Notes: generated from the sequence alone by a model not told the origin. Counted from the stretch's first letter, positions 8,132 through 18,594 are shown. The stretch: 64,000 nucleotides of DNA from Caldilineaceae bacterium (GCA_026645575.1 JAPKMW010000002.1:186001-250000), one strand, 5' to 3'. Made by a program: numbers and translations.

Positions 8132-9292
8132 ATGGGTAATTTACAAGCGCAGTCGGTTGACTTTTTGGAGTTGCAAACATCGGCGCGACCGGAGAAGTTT
8201 ATTCCCATCTATGAGCCAATGTTGGGCGAGGCCGAAGAAGCGACTGTGCTGGAGGCCGTGCGTAGCGGCTGGATCAGCAGCAACGGCAAATATATCCGTG
8301 AGTTTGAAGAACGCTTTGCCGCCTTCTGTGGCGCTGCCCACGGCATTAGCACGAGCAACGGCACCACGGCGCTTCACTTGGCCCTCCATGCCCTGGGCAT
8401 CGGTCCTGGCGATGAGGTGATTGTGCCGGCCCTGACCTTTGTCGCTTCGGCCAACGCCGTACAATATACGGGCGCAACCCCCGTCTTTGCTGATGTCGAT
8501 CCGGTTACCTGGACGATTGATCCGGCGGCGGTCGAACCTTTGATTACGGCCAAGACGAAAGCGATCATGCCGGTGCATCTCTATGGCCACCCGGCGCCTA
8601 TATCGGCGCTCAAAGCACTTGCCGATCAACATGGCTTGCTGCTGGTCGAAGACGCGGCCGAAGCGCATGGCGCACAAATGGGCGACCAACGCACCGGCGT
8701 GCTTGGGCGGGTGGCGGCCTTTAGCTTTTTTGCCAACAAGATCATCACCACTGGCGAAGGGGGCATGGTGACGACCAACGATCCGGCCTTGGCGGCACGC
8801 TGTCGCATGTTGCGCGACCATGCCATGCCCCCCGAACGGCGCTATTGGCATGACGAGGTTGGCTTTAACTACCGAATGACCAACCTGCAAGCGGCCGTGG
8901 GCGTGGCGCAGATGGCGCGTATCGATGATTTTATTGCGCGCAAGCGGGCGCTGGCTTGTCTATACCACCAAGCTTTATCCGGTCTGCCGGGCGTGACCTT
9001 GCCGGTGGAATTACCTGGTTACACGAATGTCTATTGGATGTACTCAATTCTCATCGGGGATGACTACGGCTTGACGCGCGACGAACTGATCTTGGCGCTG
9101 CGCGAACACAATATCGACTGTCGCCCCTTCTTTCACCCCCTGGACACCCTGCCCCCCTATCGTCGTGGCGCCCCCTGTCCCACCGCGTTACGCCTGAGCC
9201 GGCAAGGGCTAAATCTGCCCAGCGCCCCTTCGCTCACCGACGAACAGGTGCAATACATCTGTCAAACGCTACGCCTATTTAGCCGGCGCTAA
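8132..9292 (+). CDS. DegT/DnrJ/EryC1/StrS-family sugar aminotransferase
   Basis: A PLP-dependent aminotransferase acting on keto-sugar nucleotides for surface glycans. About 386 residues from ATG 8132; upstream in-frame ATGs at 8081 and 8111 would add a non-conserved hydrophobic tail. Family motifs: SNGTTALHLAL, GDEVIVPALTFVASANAV, VEDAAEAHGA and the PLP lysine in FFANKIITTGEGGM (Lys203). The C-terminus has the CRPFFHPLD segment of GDP-perosamine/PseC-like enzymes. It precedes a GT2 glycosyltransferase and membrane glycan proteins, which supports a role in polysaccharide or glycolipid synthesis. Confidence 0.9.
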   Translation: MGNLQAQSVDFLELQTSARPEKFIPIYEPMLGEAEEATVLEAVRSGWISSNGKYIREFEERFAAFCGAAHGISTSNGTTALHLALHALGIGPGDEVIVPALTFVASANAVQYTGATPVFADVDPVTWTIDPAAVEPLITAKTKAIMPVHLYGHPAPISALKALADQHGLLLVEDAAEAHGAQMGDQRTGVLGRVAAFSFFANKIITTGEGGMVTTNDPALAARCRMLRDHAMPPERRYWHDEVGFNYRMTNLQAAVGVAQMARIDDFIARKRALACLYHQALSGLPGVTLPVELPGYTNVYWMYSILIGDDYGLTRDELILALREHNIDCRPFFHPLDTLPPYRRGAPCPTALRLSRQGLNLPSAPSLTDEQVQYICQTLRLFSRR

Positions 9293-9369
9293 CCAATCCT
9301 AGCGTAATGACCAAACGATGAAAAGACCACGCGACTACGCGACCAACCGACCAAGAGACTGAACCATTC

Positions 9370-10158
9370 ATGACCGACGCTCTACCACAGCCGACACCAA
9401 CCAGCCCCGTTGTATCGATTATCTTACCAACCTACAACGAACGTGATAACATTTGTGACCTGATCGACGCCATTGACCGCGAATTGGGGCCGTTGGCTTG
9501 GCCCTTTGAGGTGCTGGTGATGGATGATAACAGCCCTGACGGTACGGCGCAAGTTGTTGCAGAACAGTATGGCTTGGATCTCACCACTGCCGAGGCGGTC
9601 GGCTCCACTGGTCATAGCCACGGCGTGGTACGGCTCCATGTGCGCACCAAGGACAAAGGGCTGGCCTATGCCATCCGCGCCGGGCTGGAATATGCGCGCG
9701 GCCAAACGCTGGTGGTGATGGACACCGATTTTAACCACGACCCGGCCATGATCCCACAGATGGTCGAGTTGCTGCGCTATTATGATCTGGTCATTGGCAG
9801 CCGTTTTGTCATGCGCGGCGGTATGGAGGACAAGTGGCGCTATCGCGCCAGCTTGCTCTACAACATTTTTATCCGCCTGCTCTTTATGACCCAGATTCAG
9901 GACAACCTAAGCGGCTTTTTTGCCGTTCGTCGCGAACGCTTCTTCCAGTTGACGCCGCTCTTTAACGCCATCTTCTATGGCTATGGCGACTATTTTATCC
10001 GCTTGCTCTATGTCGCCTGGGGCAAGAACTGGAAGATTTTAGAGGTGCCGGTCTTCTATATTCTGCGCCGGCACGGTGACAGCAAAACCGGCTTCTGGTC
10101 GATCTTCCGCGATTATACAGGCGCAGTTCTGCGTCTACGCTTCTTTGGTCTACGGTGA
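9370..10158 (+). CDS. Glycosyltransferase family 2, polyprenol-phosphate mannosyl/glucosyltransferase-like
   Basis: 262 residues. The N-terminus VVSIILPTYNERDNICDLI and LVMDDNSPDGTAQVV are typical of DPM1-like GT2 enzymes, and the metal-binding DxD occurs as MDTDFNHDP. It ends soon after the catalytic domain without the extra membrane domain found in many relatives. The expected reaction is transfer of a sugar from a nucleotide donor to polyprenyl phosphate on the cytoplasmic face. The product would suit the GT39-type enzymes downstream, which use polyprenyl-phosphate sugars; that link is inferred from context. Confidence 0.87.
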   Translation: MTDALPQPTPTSPVVSIILPTYNERDNICDLIDAIDRELGPLAWPFEVLVMDDNSPDGTAQVVAEQYGLDLTTAEAVGSTGHSHGVVRLHVRTKDKGLAYAIRAGLEYARGQTLVVMDTDFNHDPAMIPQMVELLRYYDLVIGSRFVMRGGMEDKWRYRASLLYNIFIRLLFMTQIQDNLSGFFAVRRERFFQLTPLFNAIFYGYGDYFIRLLYVAWGKNWKILEVPVFYILRRHGDSKTGFWSIFRDYTGAVLRLRFFGLR

Positions 10159-10175
10159 CTACGAAGCCCGCTCTT

Positions 10176-10220
10176 AGCCGGTCCGTGACCGGCGTTGGAG
10201 ACGCCGGTCACGGACCGGCT
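10176..10220. repeat. REP-like palindrome, copy 1 (20-bp perfect arms)
   Basis: agccggtccgtgaccggcgt (10176-10195) and its exact reverse complement (10201-10220), with a 5-base spacer. The same arm recurs at 30329 and 43362. Flanks gctctt/aggagc extend the stem imperfectly. Confidence 0.93.
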
Positions 10221-10260
10221 AGGAGCAGGTGACTTGTAGTTATGAGATTGAGTTGTAACA

Positions 10261-12693
10261 ATGTCGAATCGTTCTTTCGGGATTTTGCTCCTGGTGGCGC
10301 TGCTCTGGTCGGTCTATGTGCTGACGAGCGCCGGGAAATTTCATATTGTCGATGAGGTCAGCCTCTTTGCCGTGACAGAGTCGTTGGCAACGCGTGGACG
10401 GGTGGATACCAATACCATTGCCTGGACCCAGTGGGTCAACAGCCCCGGCGAAGTGTTGGGCGCTTTTGGGCCGGATGGCGAGGTCTATAGCAAGAAGGGG
10501 CCGGCGCCGGCACTCTTGGCTGTACCTTGGTATCTGCTCCTGCGCACGATTGCGCACTTTAACGTGGGCATTGGGCTGGTGCAGGGGACATTGCTTTGGA
10601 ATGGCTTGTTGACGGCGCTCACCGCGGCCTTGCTCTGGTTGACGACCGTGCGGCTGGGCTATGATGATCGCACTGGCATCGTGATCGGCTTGCTCTTTGG
10701 CTTTGGCACCATTGCCTGGCCCTATGCCAATCACTTTTTTGGCGAGCCGTTGAGCGCGCTGGCTTTGTTGACCATCTTCTATGGCATTCTGGCCTACCGT
10801 GACAGCGGTCGCATGGGCTGGATGTGGCTGGCCGGGTTGGGCGCTGCCCTGGCAATCGGGACCGTGGTGGCCCATACGACGCTCTTGTTGGTCTTGGGCA
10901 TGTATTGGCTCATGGGCGTTTTGACCGGCGCGCCGCCTAGGGACGGGAAAGGCAGCCATCCATTCTTACGCCATCTCGGCGCCGGCCTTGGCTTTCTTGT
11001 GCCAGTGGTGATCGTCGGCCTGCTGTTGTTGGCCTATAACTTTTTGCGTTTCGGCAGCCTCTTTGACACCGGTTATCACTTTGACAGTGGCGAAGGCTTT
11101 ACAGCAGCCGTCATGGATGGGGCTTGGGGGTTGCTGCTTAGTCCCTACCGAGGCGTTCTCTGGCATACGCCCTTGTTCCTGGCGGCGCTGCTCTTTTTTC
11201 CTGCCTTTCTCCGCCGTCACGCAACCGAGGCGACCGTCATTCTGGCGCTCAGTTTTTTGCTCATCGGTCTTTATAGCCGCTGGTGGATGTGGTGGGGCGG
11301 CTTTGCTTGGGGTCCTCGTTTCCTGGTGCCGTTAACCCCCTTCTGGGTGCTGACCCTGGCGCCAACGGTTGCCCAGTTGACCAAGCGCCTGGGCGATGAA
11401 GCCGATATGCGAACGCCCTGGCTGGATCGACTACGACGGTTGGGCGGACAAGGGTGGCTGTTCGCAGGCGTTGCGCTGCTCTCCTTTGTTGTCCAGTTGC
11501 TGGCCGTGAGCGTCAACTATGTGAATTACGAGATCAAACTGCGTTCGCTTTTTCCCACTGACTGGGAAGACCCGCTACGCTATGGGCCACCAGCCCAACG
11601 TCTGGTTGACTGGCATAGCAGCCCGGTCTTTGGGCAAGTGCAATTGGTGTGGGAGAATTTCCGTGGCAATACCGATCTAGCCTGGCTGCGCGCCGATGGC
11701 GTCACTAACCGGTTGACGCTCTTTGTCGGCGTGGCGGCGCTAGTGACGTTGGGGTTGCTGCTGGCGAATCTCTATCGCACCTTTCGTCCCGGACGCAAAG
11801 CCGGGAACGCCAGCTTGCTGATGGTTGGCATGACGCCGCTGATTGCCATGACGTTGACCGGCGTCTGGTTGGGCCAGACCTCGACTGACCCGCACTATGG
11901 CGCACCCGGCCAGGGCTATCGCGCCGTGTTGACGGAACTTTGCCAACAGGTGCAGCCGGGCGATGCGGTGATTACCATCGCGCCCTTTGCTTATCAGGTT
12001 CCCATGAATTGGCTTGGCGGTGGGTGTGCAACGCCGCCAGCCATCTACGGTTATGCGACCGACAGTATGCAACATGCGGAGACGATGCAGGTGTTGTTGC
12101 GGCTGTTGCAGAGCCGTGAACGGTTGTGGATGATCACTGGCGGTCTGCCGGCCAACGATCCGGAAAACAGCATTGAACGTTGGCTCGTCGAGGTGGCTTA
12201 TGAAGCCGATGATCGCTGGTTTGATGACTATCGCCTGGTGCGCTATGCCACGCCGTTGCGCCTGTTGGATGGCGTTACCAACCAGCTTGATATGCCGTTG
12301 AGCAGCATAGATACGCCGCAAGTGACTGTGATTGCCGGTCATGCCCCCACCCGGATTCCACCAGGGGCGATCTTGCCGGTGGAGATTGCCTATCAACTGG
12401 AAACGCCGATGGCGACCGATTTGCATTGGTTTGTCCAATTGCTCTCGGCTGACGGTTATGCCGTCGCATTGATCGATACACAGCCGTCGCATGGCTATCG
12501 CCCCTTCTCCACCTTGCCGGTGGGTGAACTGCTCGTCGAGCGGGTCGCTTTGCAAACGGAGGGTACATTGCCGCCCGGCGTCTATGGGTTGATCGCCGGT
12601 TTGTATGATCCGACTGTGGCGGGGGGGCAACGGTTGCAGTTGCCGAACGGACGTGATCACGTTGAAATAGGTGTGATTGAGGTTGGGCCGTGA
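10261..12693 (+). CDS. Large integral-membrane glycosyltransferase-like protein (GT39/GT-C type)
   Basis: 810 residues with an N-terminal helix, an acidic loop (HIVDEVSLFAV, residues 28-38) where GT-C enzymes place their catalytic acid, about a dozen further membrane helices to residue 530, then a soluble C-terminal beta-rich region that ends in LPPGVYGLIAGLYDP. A closely similar ending (LGDYQLIAGLYDP) is found in the protein at 15062, so both share a terminal module. It probably transfers a sugar from polyprenyl-phosphate to an extracytoplasmic acceptor. It overlaps the next gene by four bases (ATGA). Specific function unknown. Confidence 0.7.
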   Translation: MSNRSFGILLLVALLWSVYVLTSAGKFHIVDEVSLFAVTESLATRGRVDTNTIAWTQWVNSPGEVLGAFGPDGEVYSKKGPAPALLAVPWYLLLRTIAHFNVGIGLVQGTLLWNGLLTALTAALLWLTTVRLGYDDRTGIVIGLLFGFGTIAWPYANHFFGEPLSALALLTIFYGILAYRDSGRMGWMWLAGLGAALAIGTVVAHTTLLLVLGMYWLMGVLTGAPPRDGKGSHPFLRHLGAGLGFLVPVVIVGLLLLAYNFLRFGSLFDTGYHFDSGEGFTAAVMDGAWGLLLSPYRGVLWHTPLFLAALLFFPAFLRRHATEATVILALSFLLIGLYSRWWMWWGGFAWGPRFLVPLTPFWVLTLAPTVAQLTKRLGDEADMRTPWLDRLRRLGGQGWLFAGVALLSFVVQLLAVSVNYVNYEIKLRSLFPTDWEDPLRYGPPAQRLVDWHSSPVFGQVQLVWENFRGNTDLAWLRADGVTNRLTLFVGVAALVTLGLLLANLYRTFRPGRKAGNASLLMVGMTPLIAMTLTGVWLGQTSTDPHYGAPGQGYRAVLTELCQQVQPGDAVITIAPFAYQVPMNWLGGGCATPPAIYGYATDSMQHAETMQVLLRLLQSRERLWMITGGLPANDPENSIERWLVEVAYEADDRWFDDYRLVRYATPLRLLDGVTNQLDMPLSSIDTPQVTVIAGHAPTRIPPGAILPVEIAYQLETPMATDLHWFVQLLSADGYAVALIDTQPSHGYRPFSTLPVGELLVERVALQTEGTLPPGVYGLIAGLYDPTVAGGQRLQLPNGRDHVEIGVIEVGP

Positions 12694-15065
12694 ATGAGAC
12701 AATGGGGCAAAGCCACAAGGTTGTACGCCGCCACGGGCCGGCCTTCCTCGCCTTTTTCCTATTGGCGATTCTCTTCTACGCACCCCTCTTGCTGGGCATT
12801 CGCACCTTTCCTGATGGCGACTTTACCCATCATTTTCTGCCCTTTAGCCACTATCTACAGCGTACGCTGGCCGCCGCGCAGTTGCCGCTTTGGAACCCTT
12901 ACACCTATAGCGGCCATCCCTTCCTGGCGGATACACAAGCGGCGGTCTTTTACCCAATCAGTAACCTTGTGCTGCTCCTGACCCTGCCCTGGACAAGCGT
13001 CGGGGAGCGACTCTATTGGCTGCAAGTCGAAGCGGTAGTGCAGGTGGCGTTGGCTGGCTATTTTGTCTATCTGCTGGTTCATGCTATGACCCAGCGCCGG
13101 TTGGCTGCCTTTGCCGCTGGTTGCGCCTTTGCCTTTTCCGGTTATCTCACCGGCTACCCACCGTTGCAACTGGCGGTGCTGCGCACGGCGATCTGGCTGC
13201 CATTGCTGCTCTACCTGTTGTTGCAGGCCATGCACACACCCCACCGCTGGCGTTGGTGGATCGGCGCGGCTGTCGCCTACGCCGTCGCCTTTTTCGCCGG
13301 CCATCCGCAAACCTTTCTCCATATCAGCTATACCATTGCGGCTTGGGCCGTCTTTTTGCTGGTTAGTGGGCGTGGCAAGAAGTTCGGCTTTTCCCAAAAA
13401 TCGAACTTCTTGCCACAATTAGCCGGTCTCTTCCTCTTCCTGCTGCTGGCGTTGGGCCTGAGTGCCGCCCAATGGTTACCCAGCCTGGAATTTAGCCGGC
13501 TGAGTGTGCGCGCCAACGTCGATTATGACTATGTCAGTGGCGGTTTTCCGCTGCAAGATACGTGGCAGTTGCTGCTACCGGGCGTCCTCACCCAATTTTC
13601 GCCGCTTTATATCGGTGTTGTGGGGCTGGGCTTGGCAATGATCGGCTTTAGTTACAGGAAGGTAAGCGATCAAGCGATTGAGAGAGTAACATCCGTCACC
13701 CAATCACCTTATCACCCTGTCTTCCTGTCCCCTCTTTTCTTCGGCTTACTCGCCTTCATTGCGCTTCTTCTTTCCTATGGTGATAACGGTTTTCTCTATC
13801 CGCTGGCCTATCAGTATGCACCGGGATGGCATCTCTTCCGTGGACAGGAGCGGGCGGCTTTTCTTCTTGCGTTGGGGTTGAGTGTTCTGGTTGGGTTGGG
13901 ATTGGCAGCCTTGCCGATGTTGGGCTATGTGCTGCGCCGCAGATTGGCCCTGATCTATGCCATGCTGGTGGCAGGGGGCACCTACTTCTTTGGGTTATTC
14001 TGGCAACTAATGGGACGCAGTGCGATCAGCGATGGTCAATACCTGCTCATTGCAGCGACAACAGTCGGGTTGGCAATGAGTGTGGTGGTGTTGCTTCTGT
14101 TGCCAGGGTGGCGACGTCGGCGGTCGTTGGTGGTGGTTGGGTTGGTGACTGCCAATCTCTTTTGGGCGAATTTTACAACCAATTTGGATCAATTCGGGCC
14201 GGACCGTAAAACCATTCTCGCACCGGAGATGGCAGCGCTAGGGCAGGCCGTCAGCGCCAACGGGGTCGGTGCAACCGGGTTGTCTGGGCGCGTCTACAAC
14301 GAGTTTCGCGTTTACGAAGATTATGGAATGCGCCAGGGGATCGAAGATGTGTGGGGGAGCAGCCCATTGCGCCTGGCACGCTATGCTGCGCTCTTCGATA
14401 ATTTCCCGCTAGATCGACTCTGGCGGATCACGGGTGTTACTCATGTCCTGACCTGGCGACGTGAGTTGTTCCAACCGAGTGTCTTGCTGGCCGAATTTCC
14501 CCAGGCAACGGATACGACCTATTTGCATCGACTGGCGGACCCCAATCCCCGCGCTTGGCTCGTCTCTGAATTACAACCGGCGACCGATGAACAAGCGTTG
14601 GCGCTGTTGGGTGACCATACCTTCGACCTGGATCGAGTGGGGTTGATACCGATAGAAACCTCTGCTGAGGGGATAACGCTGCCAACCGGGGCCAACAAAA
14701 TTGGGGTGACGCTGCGCAAAGCCGGCGAATTGCAGGTAACGGTTGAAAGTAAAACCGGCGGTTTCCTGGTGCTGAGCGAAAATTGGTTGCCGGGCTGGCG
14801 CGTTCGCAATGCAACTTGTGGCGACGATGGCATTGTGTGCCCCACCAGTCTGGCGGGCGACCAACGGTTGGCGCCGTTAACGCCCTATCGCGTGAACTTG
14901 ACCTTGATTGGTCTACTTGTGCCGCCTGGGGTTGTTACCTTTGATCTCGTCTACTGGCCGACGAGCGTGCAACTCGGGTTGGCAATTAGCGGCGGCACAC
15001 TTTTGTTGGTGGCGCTCCTTGCCGGTTGGCATGGCTGGGCGCACCGCTGGAGACGCCGGTCATGA
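12690..15065 (+). CDS. YfhO-family multi-pass membrane protein
   Basis: 791 residues. The N-terminal region (FPDGDFTHHFLPFSHYLQRTL, then PLWNPYTYSGHPFLADTQ) carries the acidic loop typical of YfhO proteins, which belong to the GT-C superfamily and modify lipoteichoic acid or related polymers in some Firmicutes. About twelve helices precede a soluble C-terminal part and a last helix. Two in-frame inverted repeats interrupt it: 13373-13415 (encoding RGKKFGFSQKSNFLPQ) and a weaker one near 13655-13730 (ACAGGAAG...CTTCCTGT). It overlaps genes on both sides by four bases. Confidence 0.8.
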   Translation: MNETMGQSHKVVRRHGPAFLAFFLLAILFYAPLLLGIRTFPDGDFTHHFLPFSHYLQRTLAAAQLPLWNPYTYSGHPFLADTQAAVFYPISNLVLLLTLPWTSVGERLYWLQVEAVVQVALAGYFVYLLVHAMTQRRLAAFAAGCAFAFSGYLTGYPPLQLAVLRTAIWLPLLLYLLLQAMHTPHRWRWWIGAAVAYAVAFFAGHPQTFLHISYTIAAWAVFLLVSGRGKKFGFSQKSNFLPQLAGLFLFLLLALGLSAAQWLPSLEFSRLSVRANVDYDYVSGGFPLQDTWQLLLPGVLTQFSPLYIGVVGLGLAMIGFSYRKVSDQAIERVTSVTQSPYHPVFLSPLFFGLLAFIALLLSYGDNGFLYPLAYQYAPGWHLFRGQERAAFLLALGLSVLVGLGLAALPMLGYVLRRRLALIYAMLVAGGTYFFGLFWQLMGRSAISDGQYLLIAATTVGLAMSVVVLLLLPGWRRRRSLVVVGLVTANLFWANFTTNLDQFGPDRKTILAPEMAALGQAVSANGVGATGLSGRVYNEFRVYEDYGMRQGIEDVWGSSPLRLARYAALFDNFPLDRLWRITGVTHVLTWRRELFQPSVLLAEFPQATDTTYLHRLADPNPRAWLVSELQPATDEQALALLGDHTFDLDRVGLIPIETSAEGITLPTGANKIGVTLRKAGELQVTVESKTGGFLVLSENWLPGWRVRNATCGDDGIVCPTSLAGDQRLAPLTPYRVNLTLIGLLVPPGVVTFDLVYWPTSVQLGLAISGGTLLLVALLAGWHGWAHRWRRRS
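13373..13415. repeat. In-frame palindromic insertion inside the YfhO-like gene
   Basis: tggcaagaagttcg (13373-13386) and its exact complement cgaacttcttgcca (13402-13415). The reading frame stays open across it, adding a basic loop between two hydrophobic segments. Confidence 0.85.
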
Positions 15066-17047
15066 GTCGCACGATGGCGCGTTGGTTGTTGCTCCTGACC
15101 TTGCTGCTGGGGTGGGGCTTGCGGCTCTGGCAGCTTGACAATCAGGAGTTGCGCGGTGATGAGGTCTTTGGTTACTTTTTTAGCTTGCGCCCTTTTGACG
15201 ATATGGTACAGGCAACGGTCGATCTACAAGAACCGCACCCGGTTGCCAGTTATCTGGTGCAACAAGGGTGGTTGAGCTGGGCCGGCCACAGCGAATTTGC
15301 GTTGCGCTTCAGCAGTGTTTGGTTTGGGTTGCTAGCGGTTGTGTTGCTTTGGCGACTGGCGCAGGCATTGACTTTATCAGCCGATACAGCTCTGTTGGCG
15401 GCGCTGCTGCTGGCAATTAGCCCCTATGCAATCTGGCACAGCCAAGATGCGCGTATGTATAGCATGAGCCTGGCCTTGACCACCGCCAGTACCTGGTTGA
15501 TGATTGGCTGGTTGCAACGCCAACGGCGCTCCTGGGCGATTGCGTATGTGGTGGTCAGTTGGCTGGCGCTCCATACCCACTATTTCAGCGTCTTTGTGCT
15601 GGCGGCGCAGAATCTGTTTGTCTTCACGCGGCTGTTCCTTATACCCGTAGTAAAGACTTTAATCTTTTCCCAAGAAGAAAGACTAAAGTCTTTACTACGA
15701 TTACCCGCACGCTTTACGCTGACCAATTGGTTGATCTTGCAGGCGACGATTGCCTTTTTCTATGGGCCGTGGTTGTTGCGCGTGCAAACAACGTTGACCA
15801 ACTATCATGGCAATGGGGATTCGCCGCCACTGGGCGACATGCTCCGCCGTGCTGGCAGTGTTTTTCTGGTCGGTGAGAGTGTGCCGGCGGATCAGCGGTT
15901 TTGGTGGGCCTTGCTAGCCGGTGGCCTGTTACTCTGGGGGCTGTTGACCTTACTCCGTGCGGGAACAGATGGACGGCGGGCGTTGACGCTTTTGCTCGTT
16001 TATCTGGGTGTGCCACTGCTGGCGACGTGGTGGAGCGCCCTGCAGCGACCGATCTTCAATGAACGCTATTTGGTGGCCGCTGCCCCCCCCTTTTATTTGT
16101 TGTTGGCGGTTGGGCTGGGGCAGGGTGTGTGGTTGCATGGCTTCGCCCACCGATTGAAACCGGTGTCTAACAGCCAAAGTGCGTTAAAACGCACTGGGTT
16201 GGGGGTGGTGCTTGCAATTGGGGTGTGGGTGGTATTGCTAATAGGGATGGGTTTGTCGCTGGGGCGGCACTATGGCGACTCGGCCTACAGCAAGACGCGG
16301 GGCTGGCGGACACTGGCGACGACGCTGGCGCAGTGGAGTGCTGGGTTGCCGCCAGCGCAGGTGCGCATTGCCCAGAATTTTCCCGACCCAACGCTTTGGT
16401 ATTATTACCAGGGCGATGTGGCGCATGTGGTCTTGCCGCCAGGGGCGCAGGATGAAGCCGGAGCGCGAACTGCGGTGCAGGAATTGCGCTCGGCAGGGGT
16501 GGAACGCGTTCTGTTGCCGTTGCAACCCGCGCCTAATTGGGATGCGCGGGGGATAGCGGCAGCAGCGTTGGCGACCGAGTACCAATTGCTCTATGAAACG
16601 TTGGTTGGCGTCTGGCCGGTGCAGCTTTATGTCGCGCTGCCGCCGCATCTGACGTCGGTGGATGCGGCGTTTCAGAATGATGTGCGGTTGGCCGGTGTTG
16701 CGACCCAACCACCCAACTTGACGCCGGGGAATGTGCTGGCGGTGCAACTCAATTGGCAGGTGCAGGGCGCTAAACTAACGGGTACGGAAAAGGTCTTTGT
16801 ACAATTATTGAATGAAGCCGGTCAGTTGGTCGCGCAGGATGATCGCCCGCTATCGTTACCGGCTGGTCAACCAACCATGCCAGCCCCAGCCTTTTATGGT
16901 ATACTACTCCCAATCACGCTGTCGCTTGGCGACTATCAGTTGATCGCCGGCCTCTATGACCCAGCCCAGCCGGGGGCGCCACGCGTGTTGACGACGGCGG
17001 GGGCTGATCATGTTGTGCTGAAAACAATGACAGTTGAAACGCGGTAA
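15062..17047 (+). CDS. GT39-type glycosyltransferase (PMT/ArnT family), membrane
   Basis: About 661 residues from ATG 15062, which overlaps the previous stop as ATGA; an ATG at 15074 is also possible. The acidic loop LRGDEVFGYFF sits after the first helix, as in dolichyl-phosphate-mannose mannosyltransferases, and is followed by a periplasmic segment and SPYAIWHSQDARMYSM, a hallmark of this bacterial family (compare SLWRDEV and YGQEGKMYTLM in the paralogue at 61705). A soluble C-terminal beta domain ends the protein. An in-frame palindrome (15646-15699) inserts about 20 residues (VKTLIFSQEERLKSLL) in a loop. A smaller one (AGTGCGTT/AACGCACT) lies near 16180-16197. Confidence 0.82.
   Translation: MSRTMARWLLLLTLLLGWGLRLWQLDNQELRGDEVFGYFFSLRPFDDMVQATVDLQEPHPVASYLVQQGWLSWAGHSEFALRFSSVWFGLLAVVLLWRLAQALTLSADTALLAALLLAISPYAIWHSQDARMYSMSLALTTASTWLMIGWLQRQRRSWAIAYVVVSWLALHTHYFSVFVLAAQNLFVFTRLFLIPVVKTLIFSQEERLKSLLRLPARFTLTNWLILQATIAFFYGPWLLRVQTTLTNYHGNGDSPPLGDMLRRAGSVFLVGESVPADQRFWWALLAGGLLLWGLLTLLRAGTDGRRALTLLLVYLGVPLLATWWSALQRPIFNERYLVAAAPPFYLLLAVGLGQGVWLHGFAHRLKPVSNSQSALKRTGLGVVLAIGVWVVLLIGMGLSLGRHYGDSAYSKTRGWRTLATTLAQWSAGLPPAQVRIAQNFPDPTLWYYYQGDVAHVVLPPGAQDEAGARTAVQELRSAGVERVLLPLQPAPNWDARGIAAAALATEYQLLYETLVGVWPVQLYVALPPHLTSVDAAFQNDVRLAGVATQPPNLTPGNVLAVQLNWQVQGAKLTGTEKVFVQLLNEAGQLVAQDDRPLSLPAGQPTMPAPAFYGILLPITLSLGDYQLIAGLYDPAQPGAPRVLTTAGADHVVLKTMTVETR
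15646..15699. repeat. In-frame palindromic insertion inside the GT39 gene
   Basis: cgtagtaaagacttta (15646-15661) pairs perfectly with 15684-15699. The base composition is AT-rich in a GC-rich gene, so it looks acquired. The frame remains open. Confidence 0.88.
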
Positions 17048-17059
17048 TTATCCATCAGA

Positions 17060-18565
17060 ATGCTTTCTATGACAACAGCCGTTCACACCCTGCAATCCCT
17101 CTTTTTTTCGACCAACCGACTGACACGTTGGCTGACCTTGGGTCTGGCGCTGTTGACTGGCGTGCTGTTGATCAGCCTCTTTGTCGGCATCGTCGGGCCG
17201 ATCCTGGCATTGGCGGCAGCGGTGGCATTGATTGGCGGCGTCCTGATCCTGGCCGATACCCACTGGGGCTATGTGGCGCTGGTGGGCATCACCTTTGGCC
17301 TGCCCTTTGCCAGCCTGCCTTTTGACCTGGGCTTCAAACCGACTTTTCTCGACGCCGCGTTGGGGGCACTCTTTTTTGTCTGGCTCTTCAAACTCGTCAT
17401 TGGACTAGAGCGGGAGTTTATTGCCTCACCGTTGGGTGTGTTGGTCGGGCTGTTTATGTTGATGGCGGTCTTCAGCTTTGCCTATGGCTTGAGCCACAGC
17501 AGCGCCAATAGCTTTTTTATTCGCCGCTTTGCCGAGATTTTGCTGGGGATCAGTCTCTTTTTTGTGGCGATCAACACCGTGCGCAGCGAAGCTGAGTTGA
17601 CCTGGGTGGTGCGCTGGTTGACGCTGGCGGGTTGGGCCTGCGCTGCCATTGCTGTGCTGTTCTATGTAATGCCTCAGGCACTGACTGTCGAAATCCTGAA
17701 TCGACTAGCGCGCTTTGATTATCCTGGCGGCTATGGCGCCTTGCGCTTTATCGAGGATGACCCCAACGGCACCATGCGCGCCATCGGCACCGCGGTTGAT
17801 CCTAATGTGCTGGGCGGCATGATGATTTTGGTGACAGGACTATTAGCGCCCCAGTTGTTTGCCCGTGCGCGCCTCTGGCCCCGTTGGTTGACCTGGCTCA
17901 TGCTGGCGACGGCGGCGCTGGCGCTCTACTTGACCTATAGTCGATCGGCGTTAGTAGGCATGGCAACATCCCTGGGCTTGTTGGCTATGTTAAAATATCG
18001 CAAGCTGATTCCGGTGGGCATGGTCGGCCTGTTGCTCTTACTCGTGTTGCCTCAAACCCAGGATTATGTCGCCCGCTTTCAAGAGGGGCTGGCCGGCGCC
18101 GATCAAGCGACGCTGATGCGCTTTGGCGAGTACAAGGATGCGTTGATCCTGGTGGGGCGCTACCCGATTTTCGGCGTCGGCTTTACCGGCGTGCCGGATA
18201 TTGACATCTATCTTGGTGTCAGTATGCTCTATTTAACGATTGCCTCCAACATGGGGCTGGTGGGGCTGGCGATCTTTCTACTGATCATGATCGGCTTTTT
18301 CGGCATGGTCTTCACTTCCTGGCGGCAAAGCTACCCGCCCGGCCTCGAAGCGATTTTGTTGGGACTGGCCGGCGCCATTGCTGGGGCGCTGATGAGTGGC
18401 ATTTTTGACCACTACTGGTTTAATATGACCTACCCGCACATGACGGTGTTGCTCTGGTTGTATGTTGGGCTAGCGACGGCGACGATGTTAATTCAAAGGA
18501 AATCCTCATATGCAGAATTTTCATCAACAGATCGCACCGAAGCCGAAGCCGGTATGCAAGAATAA
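17060..18565 (+). CDS. O-antigen ligase/polymerase-like membrane protein (Wzy/WaaL type)
   Basis: 501 residues, about twelve membrane helices. A long extracytoplasmic loop after residue 210 contains [15 protein letters not shown], and the sequence has [13 protein letters not shown] and a [13 protein letters not shown] segment, a pattern typical of the Wzy_C/O-antigen ligase family (GxGxG-like motif after the polymerase loop). It would join glycan units on the outer face of the membrane. Start 17060 or 17069. The last 15 residues are polar and run into a stretch preceding a mazF remnant, so the native C-terminus may have been extended. It closes the 8-18.6 kb glycan cluster. Confidence 0.8.
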   Translation: MLSMTTAVHTLQSLFFSTNRLTRWLTLGLALLTGVLLISLFVGIVGPILALAAAVALIGGVLILADTHWGYVALVGITFGLPFASLPFDLGFKPTFLDAALGALFFVWLFKLVIGLEREFIASPLGVLVGLFMLMAVFSFAYGLSHSSANSFFIRRFAEILLGISLFFVAINTVRSEAELTWVVRWLTLAGWACAAIAVLFYVMPQALTVEILNRLARFDYPGGYGALRFIEDDPNGTMRAIGTAVDPNVLGGMMILVTGLLAPQLFARARLWPRWLTWLMLATAALALYLTYSRSALVGMATSLGLLAMLKYRKLIPVGMVGLLLLLVLPQTQDYVARFQEGLAGADQATLMRFGEYKDALILVGRYPIFGVGFTGVPDIDIYLGVSMLYLTIASNMGLVGLAIFLLIMIGFFGMVFTSWRQSYPPGLEAILLGLAGAIAGALMSGIFDHYWFNMTYPHMTVLLWLYVGLATATMLIQRKSSYAEFSSTDRTEAEAGMQE

Positions 18566-18594
18566 CTCACCTTGCTCCAAGCAAAGGATATAGC

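Noticed and set aside
10240..10959. 239-codon minus-strand frame
   Set aside because: Antisense shadow of the membrane protein starting at 10261, rich in Gln/His/Arg.
11740..12783. 347-codon minus-strand frame
   Set aside because: Antisense to the GT39-like and YfhO-like genes, biased composition, no motif.
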